7,106 nucleotides of DNA from Actinomycetota bacterium. Its GTDB lineage: Bacteria; Actinomycetota; Acidimicrobiia; Spongiisociales; UBA5794. The notes beneath the pieces were generated by a model, which was not told where the DNA came from, did not search any database, and worked only from the letters and a program-made list of their open reading frames with translations. The stretch lies in the NCBI GenBank assembly GCA_003648875.1, contig QMQC01000092.1, forward strand, positions 1-7,106, written 5' to 3'. Below, one piece after another: positions 1 through 5,645 of this stretch (positions are counted from its first letter, which is position 1; every line of letters begins with the position of its first letter). Made by a program: the position numbers and the translations under genes.

Positions 1-155
1 CCCTCGAGATCCACGGTATCGAGGGTCTTGACCGTCGCCCTCGTCCCCACAGCCATGAAGCCCGGAGTTTCGACCGCACCGTGGGGCGTGGACATAACAC
101 CAGACCGTGCTGCGCCGTCCGCCGCAGACCTGACCCATGAAACCGGCCCGGTCAT
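1..155 (-). CDS. tgt: Queuine/7-deazaguanine tRNA-guanine transglycosylase, N-terminal part (cut by window edge)
   Basis: Seen: an open frame from ATG at 155 runs off the low-coordinate edge of the window after 51 complete codons. The peptide has DGAARSG at 13-19, then TPHGAVETPGFMAVGTRATVK at about 23-43, which is the N-terminal signature of bacterial Tgt; the AVGTxATVK form resembles actinobacterial members more than the FMPVGT of E. coli. The start codon overlaps the queA stop in an ATGA, and no clear Shine-Dalgarno precedes it, so translation is probably coupled to queA. Known: Tgt exchanges the wobble guanine of GUN-anticodon tRNAs for preQ1, the step just before QueA. The catalytic aspartates lie beyond the window, so completeness and activity cannot be judged. 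The family call is firm because of the motif and the queA partnership. Confidence 0.9.
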   Translation of the reverse strand, partial: MTGPVSWVRSAADGAARSGVMSTPHGAVETPGFMAVGTRATVKTLDTVDLE

Positions 156-1165
156 TTCTTGATCTCGATATACATCGCGTCCCCGAAAGACAGGAACCTG
201 AATCGTTCCTCGAGCGCGTGGTCATAGACCTCGCGCCATCGGTCTCCGAGCATCGCCGCGATCATCACGATGAGCGTCGTTCGCGGAGCATGGAAGTTCG
301 TAAGGACGCCGTCAACCACGGAGAAACGGTAACCGGGTGTGATGAATAGATCGGTCTCCCCCTCCAAGGGTCTGATTCTTCCATCACCAGTTGCTGCGGT
401 CTCCAGCGTACGCACGACAGTCGTTCCGACTGCAATCACCCTGCCACCCGTCGCTCTGACCCGATCTACGGCAGCCACAGCTGACGCGTCGACCACCACA
501 CGCTCGGAGTGGATCAAGTGATCTTCAACAAGTCCATCGCCCATCGGTCTGAATGTGTCCAAACCGACCTCGAGTTCGACCTCAGCGATCCTCACGCCCT
601 TATCGGCAAGCCCACTCACCACGTCATCCGTGAAATGCAGTGCAGCAGTCGGGGCGGCAGAAGAACCGATTCTCGTGGCGAACAGCGTCTGGTATCGATC
701 CGGAGAATCGAGCGATCCGTGGAAATAGGGCGGTAGAGGTATCTCGCCTACCCGAGCGATCGCATCCTCGATGTCCCGTGTCGAGGTGAGACCCAATGTG
801 GCAACTCCCTCGACGGGATCCGAGAGCAGTTCGACTGTGATGTCCTCGCAGTCGATGATCGTGCCCTTGGTCATCCTCTTGGCGGGCCGCACGAGCGCCT
901 CCCACCGATGCGGATCAATCCTCTTGGTGAGCAGGAGCTCGGACCTGCCTCCCGTCGGCACTCTTGACCCGATGAGTCTCGCTGCACGCACCTTCGTGCG
1001 ATTCACCACGAGCAGGTCTCCGGCCCTGAACAGACTCGCCATCTGGTGAAAGGGAATCTCTGTCAGACCCGAAGCCAGGAGCAGACGCGAATCATGACGC
1101 GGCTCAATCGCCGATTGGGCAATGGCAGCTCCCGGGAGCTCGTAGTCGAAGTCGCCGATGAGCAT
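152..1165 (-). CDS. queA: S-adenosylmethionine:tRNA ribosyltransferase-isomerase (epoxyqueuosine synthesis)
   Basis: QueA transfers and isomerises the ribosyl group of SAM onto preQ1 in tRNA, giving epoxyqueuosine; it acts in the cytoplasm after Tgt. The 337-residue product has the normal family length. Visible family blocks: FDYELPGAAIAQ at 6-17, the SRLL region at 26-29, GDLLVVNRTKVRAARL at 48-63, GEIPLPPYF at 139-147, AAPTAALHFT at 169-178, VGLDTFRP at 199-206, GGRVIAVGTTVVRTLE at 239-254, and FITPGYRF followed by TNFHAP at 274-294. Some blocks differ from the commonest form (AAPTAGLHFT, VGLGTFRP, TNFHLP), so this is a diverged but apparently intact enzyme. It starts 9 bases after the ruvB stop, with no Shine-Dalgarno in the gap, and ends in an ATGA overlap with tgt. 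It probably depends on transcription from upstream ruvC. Confidence 0.96.
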   Translation of the reverse strand: MLIGDFDYELPGAAIAQSAIEPRHDSRLLLASGLTEIPFHQMASLFRAGDLLVVNRTKVRAARLIGSRVPTGGRSELLLTKRIDPHRWEALVRPAKRMTKGTIIDCEDITVELLSDPVEGVATLGLTSTRDIEDAIARVGEIPLPPYFHGSLDSPDRYQTLFATRIGSSAAPTAALHFTDDVVSGLADKGVRIAEVELEVGLDTFRPMGDGLVEDHLIHSERVVVDASAVAAVDRVRATGGRVIAVGTTVVRTLETAATGDGRIRPLEGETDLFITPGYRFSVVDGVLTNFHAPRTTLIVMIAAMLGDRWREVYDHALEERFRFLSFGDAMYIEIKK

Positions 1166-1174
1166 GACGAGAGG

Positions 1175-2209
1175 CTACGGCGGGGGGATCAATCTTCCCT
1201 GCCCATCATCGCCAGGTGGCTCAATGCCGAGATGCGCAAAAGCCCTCTGTGTCGCGATCCGACCTCTCGGCGTTCGCTGGATGAGCCCCTCGAGGATCAG
1301 GAACGGTTCGTACGCGTCTTCCACTGTTTCCTGGTCCTCCCCTACCGCGATCGCCAACGTGGAAAGACCGACGGGGCCGCCGCCGAATTTTTCGATGATC
1401 GCAGCGAGGATCGCTCTGTCCACCTTGTCGAGTCCGGCCCGATCGACTTCGAAAAGCTCAAGAGCCGCATCCGCGGTCTCAGCATCTACCAGCCCGTTTG
1501 CCCGTACCGTTGCGAAGTCCCTCACCCTCCTCAGGAGGCGGTTGGCGATGCGCGGGGTCCCACGCGACCTCTTTGCGATCGTGTCACAACCATCAGGAGT
1601 CGCCTGCGTATCGAGAAGATGCGCCGAGCGGGCGACTATCGCGGCGAGCTCCGTTGCTCCGTAGTAGTCGAGCCTGGCAAGGTAGCCGAAGCGGTCCCTC
1701 AGTGGTGGTGCTACACGACCGACTCTCGTTGTTGCACCGACAAGCGTGAACGCTGGCAGATCGATCTTGATCGATCGGGCCGCTGGTCCCTTGCCCACGA
1801 CGATGTCGAGCTGGCCATCCTCCATGGCTGGATACATCACCTCCTCGACCTGGCGGGGAAGCCTGTGTATCTCGTCGATGAAGAGAACGTCGCCGTGATC
1901 GAGGTTCGTGATCACTGCTGCGAGGTCCCCAGGTCTGTCGAGGGCGGGCCCGGAAGTTGAACGAAATGAGGCACCCATTTCATTTGCGACGATCGCCGCC
2001 AGGCTTGTCTTCCCGAGACCCGGAGGTCCTGAGAACAAGAGGTGGTCAACCGATTCGCCGCGGGCCGACGCAGCCTCGATGAGTATCGAAAGACGTTCCT
2101 TGAGATCTTCTTGTCCCACGAACTCATCAAGACGCTTCGGCCTCAACCCGATTTCGGCCTCGATCTCATCAGGCGTCTGAGCAGTCGCGAGCAAGCCTTC
2201 CTCCCGCAT
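1175..2209 (-). CDS. ruvB: Holliday junction branch-migration ATPase RuvB
   Basis: RuvB is the hexameric AAA+ motor that pumps DNA through the RuvA-bound Holliday junction during recombinational repair. The 344-residue product has the usual length. It shows the RuvB N-terminal block (LRPKRLDEFVGQ, 22-33), Walker A GPPGLGKT at 61-68, Walker B with DEIH at 112-115, sensor 1 ATTR at 159-162, the arginine-finger segment PPLRDRFG at 168-175, a sensor 2 region (RGTPRIANRLLRRVRDFA) and a C-terminal winged helix ending in RTPRGR near 320. The ATG at 2209 shares one base with the ruvA stop (TGATG), so coupled translation is likely. The last three codons before TAG are CCC CCG CCG, so the protein ends in Pro-Pro-Pro, a potential ribosome-stalling terminus. 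All catalytic motifs are intact. Confidence 0.98.
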   Translation of the reverse strand: MREEGLLATAQTPDEIEAEIGLRPKRLDEFVGQEDLKERLSILIEAASARGESVDHLLFSGPPGLGKTSLAAIVANEMGASFRSTSGPALDRPGDLAAVITNLDHGDVLFIDEIHRLPRQVEEVMYPAMEDGQLDIVVGKGPAARSIKIDLPAFTLVGATTRVGRVAPPLRDRFGYLARLDYYGATELAAIVARSAHLLDTQATPDGCDTIAKRSRGTPRIANRLLRRVRDFATVRANGLVDAETADAALELFEVDRAGLDKVDRAILAAIIEKFGGGPVGLSTLAIAVGEDQETVEDAYEPFLILEGLIQRTPRGRIATQRAFAHLGIEPPGDDGQGRLIPPP

Positions 2210-2784
2210 CAGACGCCAGCCTTGCCGAGCCGTTGCAGCGAACGCTTCAGCAACTCCTCGATTGGGAGATCACTTGGCATGTCTGCGAGCGTACCTAGTA
2301 TCTCATCTGCGCCGTAGCCAAGCCCTTCGAGCGCTTCACGCACTTCTCCGATCGCGCCGGTCACTGTTGATACATCGCCTAGAACATCCATCTTGGGTTT
2401 CAGCTCGAGCAGAAGCTTCTGCGCACTTCGCTTACCAATGCCGGGTACCGCGGTGAGGGCAGGAACGTCGTCTGAGGCCACGACGACACTCAGCTGCTCG
2501 TAGGTCATCGTCGCAAGTATCGCCATCGCGACCTTCGGACCGACTCCGGACACGCCGAGCAGCATCCCAAAGAGCTCCTTGTCGCTCGTTGTGCCGAAAC
2601 CAAACAGGGCAAGTTGATCCTCACGGACATGGAGGTGTGTATGAAGCACGACTTCTTCGCCGACGCCGGGCAGATCACTCAACGTGCGAGGCGTTACCGC
2701 GACGAGATAGCCGACACCACCGACCTCGAGAACTATCGCGTCCAGCCCTCGATCAACGATGACGCCGCGGAGTCTTCCGATCAC
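2209..2784 (-). CDS. ruvA: Holliday junction recognition subunit RuvA (GTG start)
   Basis: RuvA tetramers bind the four-way junction, hold it in a square-planar form and load RuvB. I start it at GTG 2784, giving 191 residues beginning MIGRLRG, the canonical RuvA N-terminus. The frame is open to an ATG at 2829, but the 15 extra residues match nothing in the family and would overlap ruvC by about 49 bases. The GTG instead makes a 4-base GTGA overlap with the ruvC stop. Seen: an OB-like domain I with the acidic pin E56-D57, a first helix-hairpin-helix LLGVSGVGPKVAMAIL (76-91), a second LTAVPGIGKRSAQKLLLELK (111-130), and a short C-terminal domain III (about 148-191) that contacts RuvB. Only weak purine stretches precede the start, consistent with coupling to ruvC. 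Confidence 0.95.
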   Translation of the reverse strand: MIGRLRGVIVDRGLDAIVLEVGGVGYLVAVTPRTLSDLPGVGEEVVLHTHLHVREDQLALFGFGTTSDKELFGMLLGVSGVGPKVAMAILATMTYEQLSVVVASDDVPALTAVPGIGKRSAQKLLLELKPKMDVLGDVSTVTGAIGEVREALEGLGYGADEILGTLADMPSDLPIEELLKRSLQRLGKAGV

Positions 2785-3275
2785 GTCGATACACCCATTT
2801 CCCGCATTGGTCGGTGCTGGGCATGACACATCGCGATGCCAAGTGCATCTGCCACATCAGCCGGTCCGCCGACGTCCTTGAGTCCCAACCTCATGGAGAC
2901 CACCGCACTCACCTGCTGCTTGTCCGCCGAGCCTGATCCGGTGACAGCCAGCTTCATTTGCGATGGTGTGTATTCATGTACCTCGATACCCCGTTTCGCA
3001 ATGACTTCCATGATCACCCCAGACGCCATGGCCACGGCAATTCCTGTGTTGCGATTTCGGTTGACGAATACCTGCTCGACGGCCGCTGCATCGATCCTGT
3101 GCTCCGAGACGATCGATTCGAGGTCACTCCGAAGCTCCACAAGTCTCTGTGCCACCGGGAGCCCTGGGTCGGTTCGAATCACACCGGCAGCAACCGCACG
3201 GTCTCTTCCACCGCCGGTTTCGATGATGCCGTATCCGGTGCGCGTGAGGCCGGGGTCGATTCCTAGAACGAACAT
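2781..3275 (-). CDS. ruvC: Crossover junction endodeoxyribonuclease RuvC (Holliday junction resolvase)
   Basis: RuvC is the dimeric, metal-dependent nuclease that cuts Holliday junctions after RuvAB branch migration. The 164-residue product has the normal length and an RNase H-like fold signature: GIDPGLTRTGYG at 5-16, with all four catalytic acids present as D7, E67, D140 and D143 (E. coli D7, E66, D138, D141). The ATG at 3275 is the natural start, giving MFVLGIDPG. No Shine-Dalgarno lies upstream; instead a -10-like TATCCT sits 7 bases before the ATG, which suggests a leaderless mRNA. A LexA operator palindrome covers the start codon, so this is the first gene of a probable SOS-induced unit ruvC-ruvA-ruvB and perhaps queA-tgt. 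Its stop overlaps the ruvA start by four bases. Confidence 0.98.
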   Translation of the reverse strand: MFVLGIDPGLTRTGYGIIETGGGRDRAVAAGVIRTDPGLPVAQRLVELRSDLESIVSEHRIDAAAVEQVFVNRNRNTGIAVAMASGVIMEVIAKRGIEVHEYTPSQMKLAVTGSGSADKQQVSAVVSMRLGLKDVGGPADVADALGIAMCHAQHRPMREMGVST

Positions 3276-3282
3276 GTGTTCG
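3269..3282 (-). promoter_or_regulatory. LexA (SOS) operator overlapping the ruvC start codon
   Basis: Seen on the coding strand: CGAACACATGTTCG, a perfect 5-base inverted repeat around four bases, with the ruvC ATG inside the palindrome. With one more base on each side it reads TCGAACACATGTTCGT, matching 11 of the 12 defined positions of the mycobacterial SOS box TCGAAC-N4-GTTCGA. The four central bases also fit the Gram-positive preference (R-N-R-Y). Known: ruvCAB is a LexA target in several bacteria, including mycobacteria. Position supports function, because the operator begins directly after the -10 hexamer, where a bound repressor would block polymerase. I saw no second GAAC-N4-GTTC site in the window. 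Binding by LexA is inferred. Confidence 0.87.
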
Positions 3283-3311
3283 AGGATACATGGGATGCCC
3301 GGCTAGGCCAA
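3283..3311 (-). promoter_or_regulatory. Probable sigma-70-type promoter for a leaderless ruvC transcript
   Basis: In the 98-base gap between yebC and ruvC the coding strand reads TTGGCC (3311-3306), a 17-base spacer, then TATCCT (3288-3283). TATCCT fits the actinobacterial -10 form TANNNT; TTGGCC is a weak -35 sharing TTG. The -10 is followed by exactly 7 bases and then the ruvC ATG, so transcription would begin at or very near the A of the start codon. That agrees with the absence of a Shine-Dalgarno and with the LexA box lying immediately downstream of the -10. The rest of the gap shows no terminator hairpin with a T-tract and no credible gene. Confidence 0.62.
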
Positions 3312-3373
3312 GCACTCCGTGTCTCAAGAATCAAGGACGCTTCTCTCCCGGAGCCCGATGTCCTGCATGTGCC

Positions 3374-4111
3374 CTACTCGAGCGAAGCGAGAACCTCATC
3401 TGAAATATCGAAGTTCGCGTACACCGCTTGGACATCATCGAGGTCTTCGAGAGCATCCACGAGGCGAAGGACTTTGGGGGCAGACGACTCATCCACGGGG
3501 ATCGAGGTTGACGGCAGATATGTGACGTCGCCTGAGTCGATCTGTATCCCTGCGTCTTCGAGTTCCGCTCGAACCCGCTGTAGATCGCCGGGTGAACAGA
3601 CGACTTCCCATTGACCACCCTCCAGCCTGACGTCTTCGGCTCCACCGTCGAGCGCAGCCATCAGCACTGTGTCTTCATCCCCCGTCGCAAGGATGTATCC
3701 CTTCTGCTCGAAGAGATAGCCCACCGAGCCCGGCTCGCCGAGGCTACCGCCGTTCTTCGAGAAGGTTGAGCGAACGTCTGAGGCCGCCCTGTTCCGGTTG
3801 TCCGTCAGGATCTGCACATAGAGAGCAACACCGCCGGGGGCGTATCCCTCGTAGAAGGCCTCGAGATAGTGAACGCCGTCAACATCGCCGGAACCTCGAG
3901 CAACAGCCCGCTCAATGTTGTCCTTGGGGACGGAGTTGTCCTTCGCCTTCTGGATCGCGGTGGCGAGCGTTGGGTTCGAATCAACATCGGGCCCGCCGGT
4001 ACGAGCTGCAGACTCGATTCCCTTGATGAGCTTTGCGAACAGCTTTCCGCGTTTGGCGTCTTGTCTACCCTTGCGATGCTTGATGTTCGCCCATTTTGAA
4101 TGTCCGGCCAT
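3374..4111 (-). CDS. yebC: YebC/TACO1 family translation/regulatory protein
   Basis: The 245-residue product is a full-length YebC family member: it begins MAGHSKWANIKHRK (1-14), followed by a Lys/Arg-rich helical region, PKDNIERAV near 62-70, YEGYAPGGVA at 87-96, TDNRNR at 103-108 and KNGGSLG at 119-125, then an acidic C-terminal domain ending DEVLASLE. Known: the family was long annotated as DNA-binding regulators; the mitochondrial relative TACO1 aids COX1 translation and bacterial members have been linked to relief of ribosome stalling at proline runs. Which role applies here cannot be told from sequence. Neighbours are pdxT, 9 bases upstream, and ruvC, 98 bases downstream; yebC next to ruvC is a widespread arrangement. 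It has the strongest Shine-Dalgarno in the window. Transcription is probably shared with pdxST. Confidence 0.96.
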   Translation of the reverse strand: MAGHSKWANIKHRKGRQDAKRGKLFAKLIKGIESAARTGGPDVDSNPTLATAIQKAKDNSVPKDNIERAVARGSGDVDGVHYLEAFYEGYAPGGVALYVQILTDNRNRAASDVRSTFSKNGGSLGEPGSVGYLFEQKGYILATGDEDTVLMAALDGGAEDVRLEGGQWEVVCSPGDLQRVRAELEDAGIQIDSGDVTYLPSTSIPVDESSAPKVLRLVDALEDLDDVQAVYANFDISDEVLASLE

Positions 4112-4116
4112 GATGT

Positions 4117-4122
4117 CTCCTC
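4117..4122 (-). promoter_or_regulatory. Ribosome binding site of yebC
   Basis: Coding-strand GAGGAG lies 5 bases before the yebC ATG and overlaps the pdxT TGA stop. It is the only strong Shine-Dalgarno seen at any start in this window, which supports the MAGHSKW start and suggests that yebC is translated independently of pdxT, unlike the overlap-coupled genes around it. Confidence 0.8.
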
Positions 4123-4705
4123 ACGCCTGCTCTATCAGCGCAACCAGCATTTCGTGCAGACGCGTATCAGCGGTGAGCTCAGGATGGAAGGAGGTCGCGA
4201 GAATGCGACCCTGTTGCACCAACACCGGATGTGAGACACCACGATCATCCATCACAGAGGCAAGCACCTCAACATCTGCGCCGATCTTCTCCATCCAGGG
4301 TGCCCTGATGAACACTGCATGCATCTGGGCGTCAAGACCCACGACGTCAAGGTCCGCCTCGAACGAGGCAACCTGTCTGCCGAAAGCGTTGCGTCGCACG
4401 CACGCATCCAACAAACCGAGCTGGGGTTGATCACCCTCGGCAGTTGACGATGCGAGAAAGATCATGCCCGCACACGTTCCCAGGACGGGCATGCCAGCAA
4501 GGCATCGACTCCGAATCGGCTCGATCAACCCGTAGATCGATGCAAGCCTTCCTATGGTGGTCGATTCACCGCCAGGGATCACGAGAGCGTCGATGCCAGC
4601 GAGTTGTCCTGGATCGCGGACCTCAACACCATCCACACCGATCTTCCTGAGCATTGCAAGGTGCTCCCGGAAGTCGCCCTGAAGCGCAAGAACGCCAACG
4701 GTCAT
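4121..4705 (-). CDS. pdxT: Pyridoxal 5'-phosphate synthase glutaminase subunit PdxT
   Basis: PdxT hydrolyses glutamine and channels ammonia to PdxS in the DXP-independent route to vitamin B6. The 194-residue class I glutamine amidotransferase has the family start TVGVLALQGDFREH (2-15), the oxyanion-region PGGESTT at 44-50, the nucleophile elbow GTCAG with catalytic C78, the RNAFGRQ-SFE block at 105-116, FIRAP at 132-136, and SFHPELT at 172-178 supplying H174 and E176 of the triad. All catalytic residues are present. The ATG overlaps the pdxS stop (ATGA), which fits production of the two subunits in a fixed ratio for the 12+12 complex. There is no separate Shine-Dalgarno, so translation is likely coupled to pdxS. 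Confidence 0.98.
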   Translation of the reverse strand: MTVGVLALQGDFREHLAMLRKIGVDGVEVRDPGQLAGIDALVIPGGESTTIGRLASIYGLIEPIRSRCLAGMPVLGTCAGMIFLASSTAEGDQPQLGLLDACVRRNAFGRQVASFEADLDVVGLDAQMHAVFIRAPWMEKIGADVEVLASVMDDRGVSHPVLVQQGRILATSFHPELTADTRLHEMLVALIEQA

Positions 4706-5595
4706 GAGCCGCGGTTCTGCATCATCTCGGATGGGGAAAGCTCGTCGATGTCGATTCCAACCATGGCTTCGCCAAGGTTCCGTGAGACCTTTCCGATCCT
4801 TGCCGCGTCTTGATAGAACGTCGTGGCCTCGACAATCGCCCGAGCTCTCACTTCGGACTCATCTGACTTGAAGACGCCGGAACCGACGAAGATCCCATCG
4901 CACCCAAGCTGCATCATCAGTGCTGCGTCGGAAGGAGTTGCGATTCCGCCGGCGGCGAAGTTCACGACCGGAAGCAGACCACTCGCGGCAACATCCTTGA
5001 CGAGGTCATAGGGTGCCCCGATCTCCTTTGCGGCATTCATCAATTCGTCGGCTCCAAGGGTCGTGAGCCATGCGATCTGATTGCTCAGCTTGCGCATGTG
5101 CCTGACGGCCTCCACAACGTTCCCGGTACCGGGCTCACCCTTGGTCCGGATCATGGCTGCTCCCTCGGCGATTCGTCTGAGGGCTTCGCCCAGGTCCTTT
5201 GCTCCGCATACGAATGGGACAATGAAAGCATGTTTGTCGATGTGGTTCGTATCCACAGGCGTGAGAACTTCGGACTCGTCGATGTAGTCAACGCCAAGAG
5301 ATTCGAGCACCTGAGCTTCGACGAAGTGCCCTATCCGCGACTTGGCCATGACGGGTATCGAGACCGCATTGATGATCTCTTCCACGCGTGCGGGATCGGC
5401 CATTCGGGCCACTCCGCCGTGTGCGCGAATATCGGCGGGAACTCGTTCGAGGGACATGACAGCGCAGGCCCCTGCCGCCTCCGCAACCTTCGCCTGATCT
5501 GCGTTCACGACGTCCATGATGACGCCACCCTTGAGCATTTCGGCAAGGCCACGCTTGACCTTGTCAGTTCCGACTTCTGGTGATTCCGAAGACAT
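4702..5595 (-). CDS. pdxS: Pyridoxal 5'-phosphate synthase lyase subunit PdxS
   Basis: PdxS condenses ribose 5-phosphate, glyceraldehyde 3-phosphate and ammonia from PdxT into pyridoxal 5'-phosphate, as a dodecamer of TIM barrels. The 297-residue product is very well conserved: KRGLAEMLKGGVIMDVVNADQAK at 14-36 with D28, SLERVPADIR at 48-57, IPVMAKSRIGH at 80-90 with Schiff-base lysine K85, VDYIDESEVLTP at 102-113, MIRTKGEPGTGN at 148-159 with the second lysine K152, and VVNFAAGGIATP-DAALMMQLG toward the C-terminus. The tail ends NRGS, where Bacillus has ERGW. The N-terminus MSSESPEVGTDKVKRG has a slightly longer leader than Bacillus. A 50-base gap with a purine-rich stretch precedes it, so it may have its own promoter. 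Confidence 0.98.
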   Translation of the reverse strand: MSSESPEVGTDKVKRGLAEMLKGGVIMDVVNADQAKVAEAAGACAVMSLERVPADIRAHGGVARMADPARVEEIINAVSIPVMAKSRIGHFVEAQVLESLGVDYIDESEVLTPVDTNHIDKHAFIVPFVCGAKDLGEALRRIAEGAAMIRTKGEPGTGNVVEAVRHMRKLSNQIAWLTTLGADELMNAAKEIGAPYDLVKDVAASGLLPVVNFAAGGIATPSDAALMMQLGCDGIFVGSGVFKSDESEVRARAIVEATTFYQDAARIGKVSRNLGEAMVGIDIDELSPSEMMQNRGS

Positions 5596-5600
5596 GTCTT

Positions 5601-5627
5601 CTTCCCTTGTCGTGTATGTGAATCCTA
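5601..5627 (-). promoter_or_regulatory. Possible pdxST promoter -10 and weak ribosome binding site
   Basis: In the 50-base gap between pimA and pdxS the coding strand has TAGGAT (5627-5622), fitting the TANNNT -10 pattern and ending 26 bases before the pdxS ATG. It also has the purine run AAGGGAAG (5608-5601), a weak Shine-Dalgarno candidate 5 bases before the ATG. No good TTGNNN -35 is visible at 16-18 bases; the sequence there lies at the end of pimA. This could be an internal promoter or nothing; read-through from pimA is equally possible. Confidence 0.35.
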
Positions 5628-5645
5628 CATCAGGTATCGCGTGCT

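Noticed and set aside
1759..1776. Near-palindrome GATCGATC-TT-GATCGATC inside ruvB
   Set aside because: It encodes the IKID part of a conserved RuvB segment, so protein and codon constraints explain it; no regulatory context is visible.
1046..1960. 304-residue open frame on the plus strand opposite ruvB and the queA start
   Set aside because: It lies antisense to the intact, motif-complete ruvB, has an arginine-rich low-complexity composition typical of GC-rich shadow frames, and resembles no family I know.
3324..3368. 14-codon minus-strand ORF in the yebC-ruvC gap, a possible leader peptide
   Set aside because: It has no good Shine-Dalgarno and no attenuator-like hairpins, and it would lie upstream of the inferred ruvC promoter, so it is likely chance.
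3276..3373. Rho-independent terminator after yebC
   Set aside because: Only very short inverted repeats are present, without a stable stem or a T-tract.
5436..5450. 15-base repeat CGGGAACTCGTTCGA shared with 6068-6082, resembling LexA half-sites
   Set aside because: Both copies encode the peptide ERVP with the same codons in pdxS and pimA. The half-sites are 2 bases apart, not the 4 that LexA needs, so this is coincidence.
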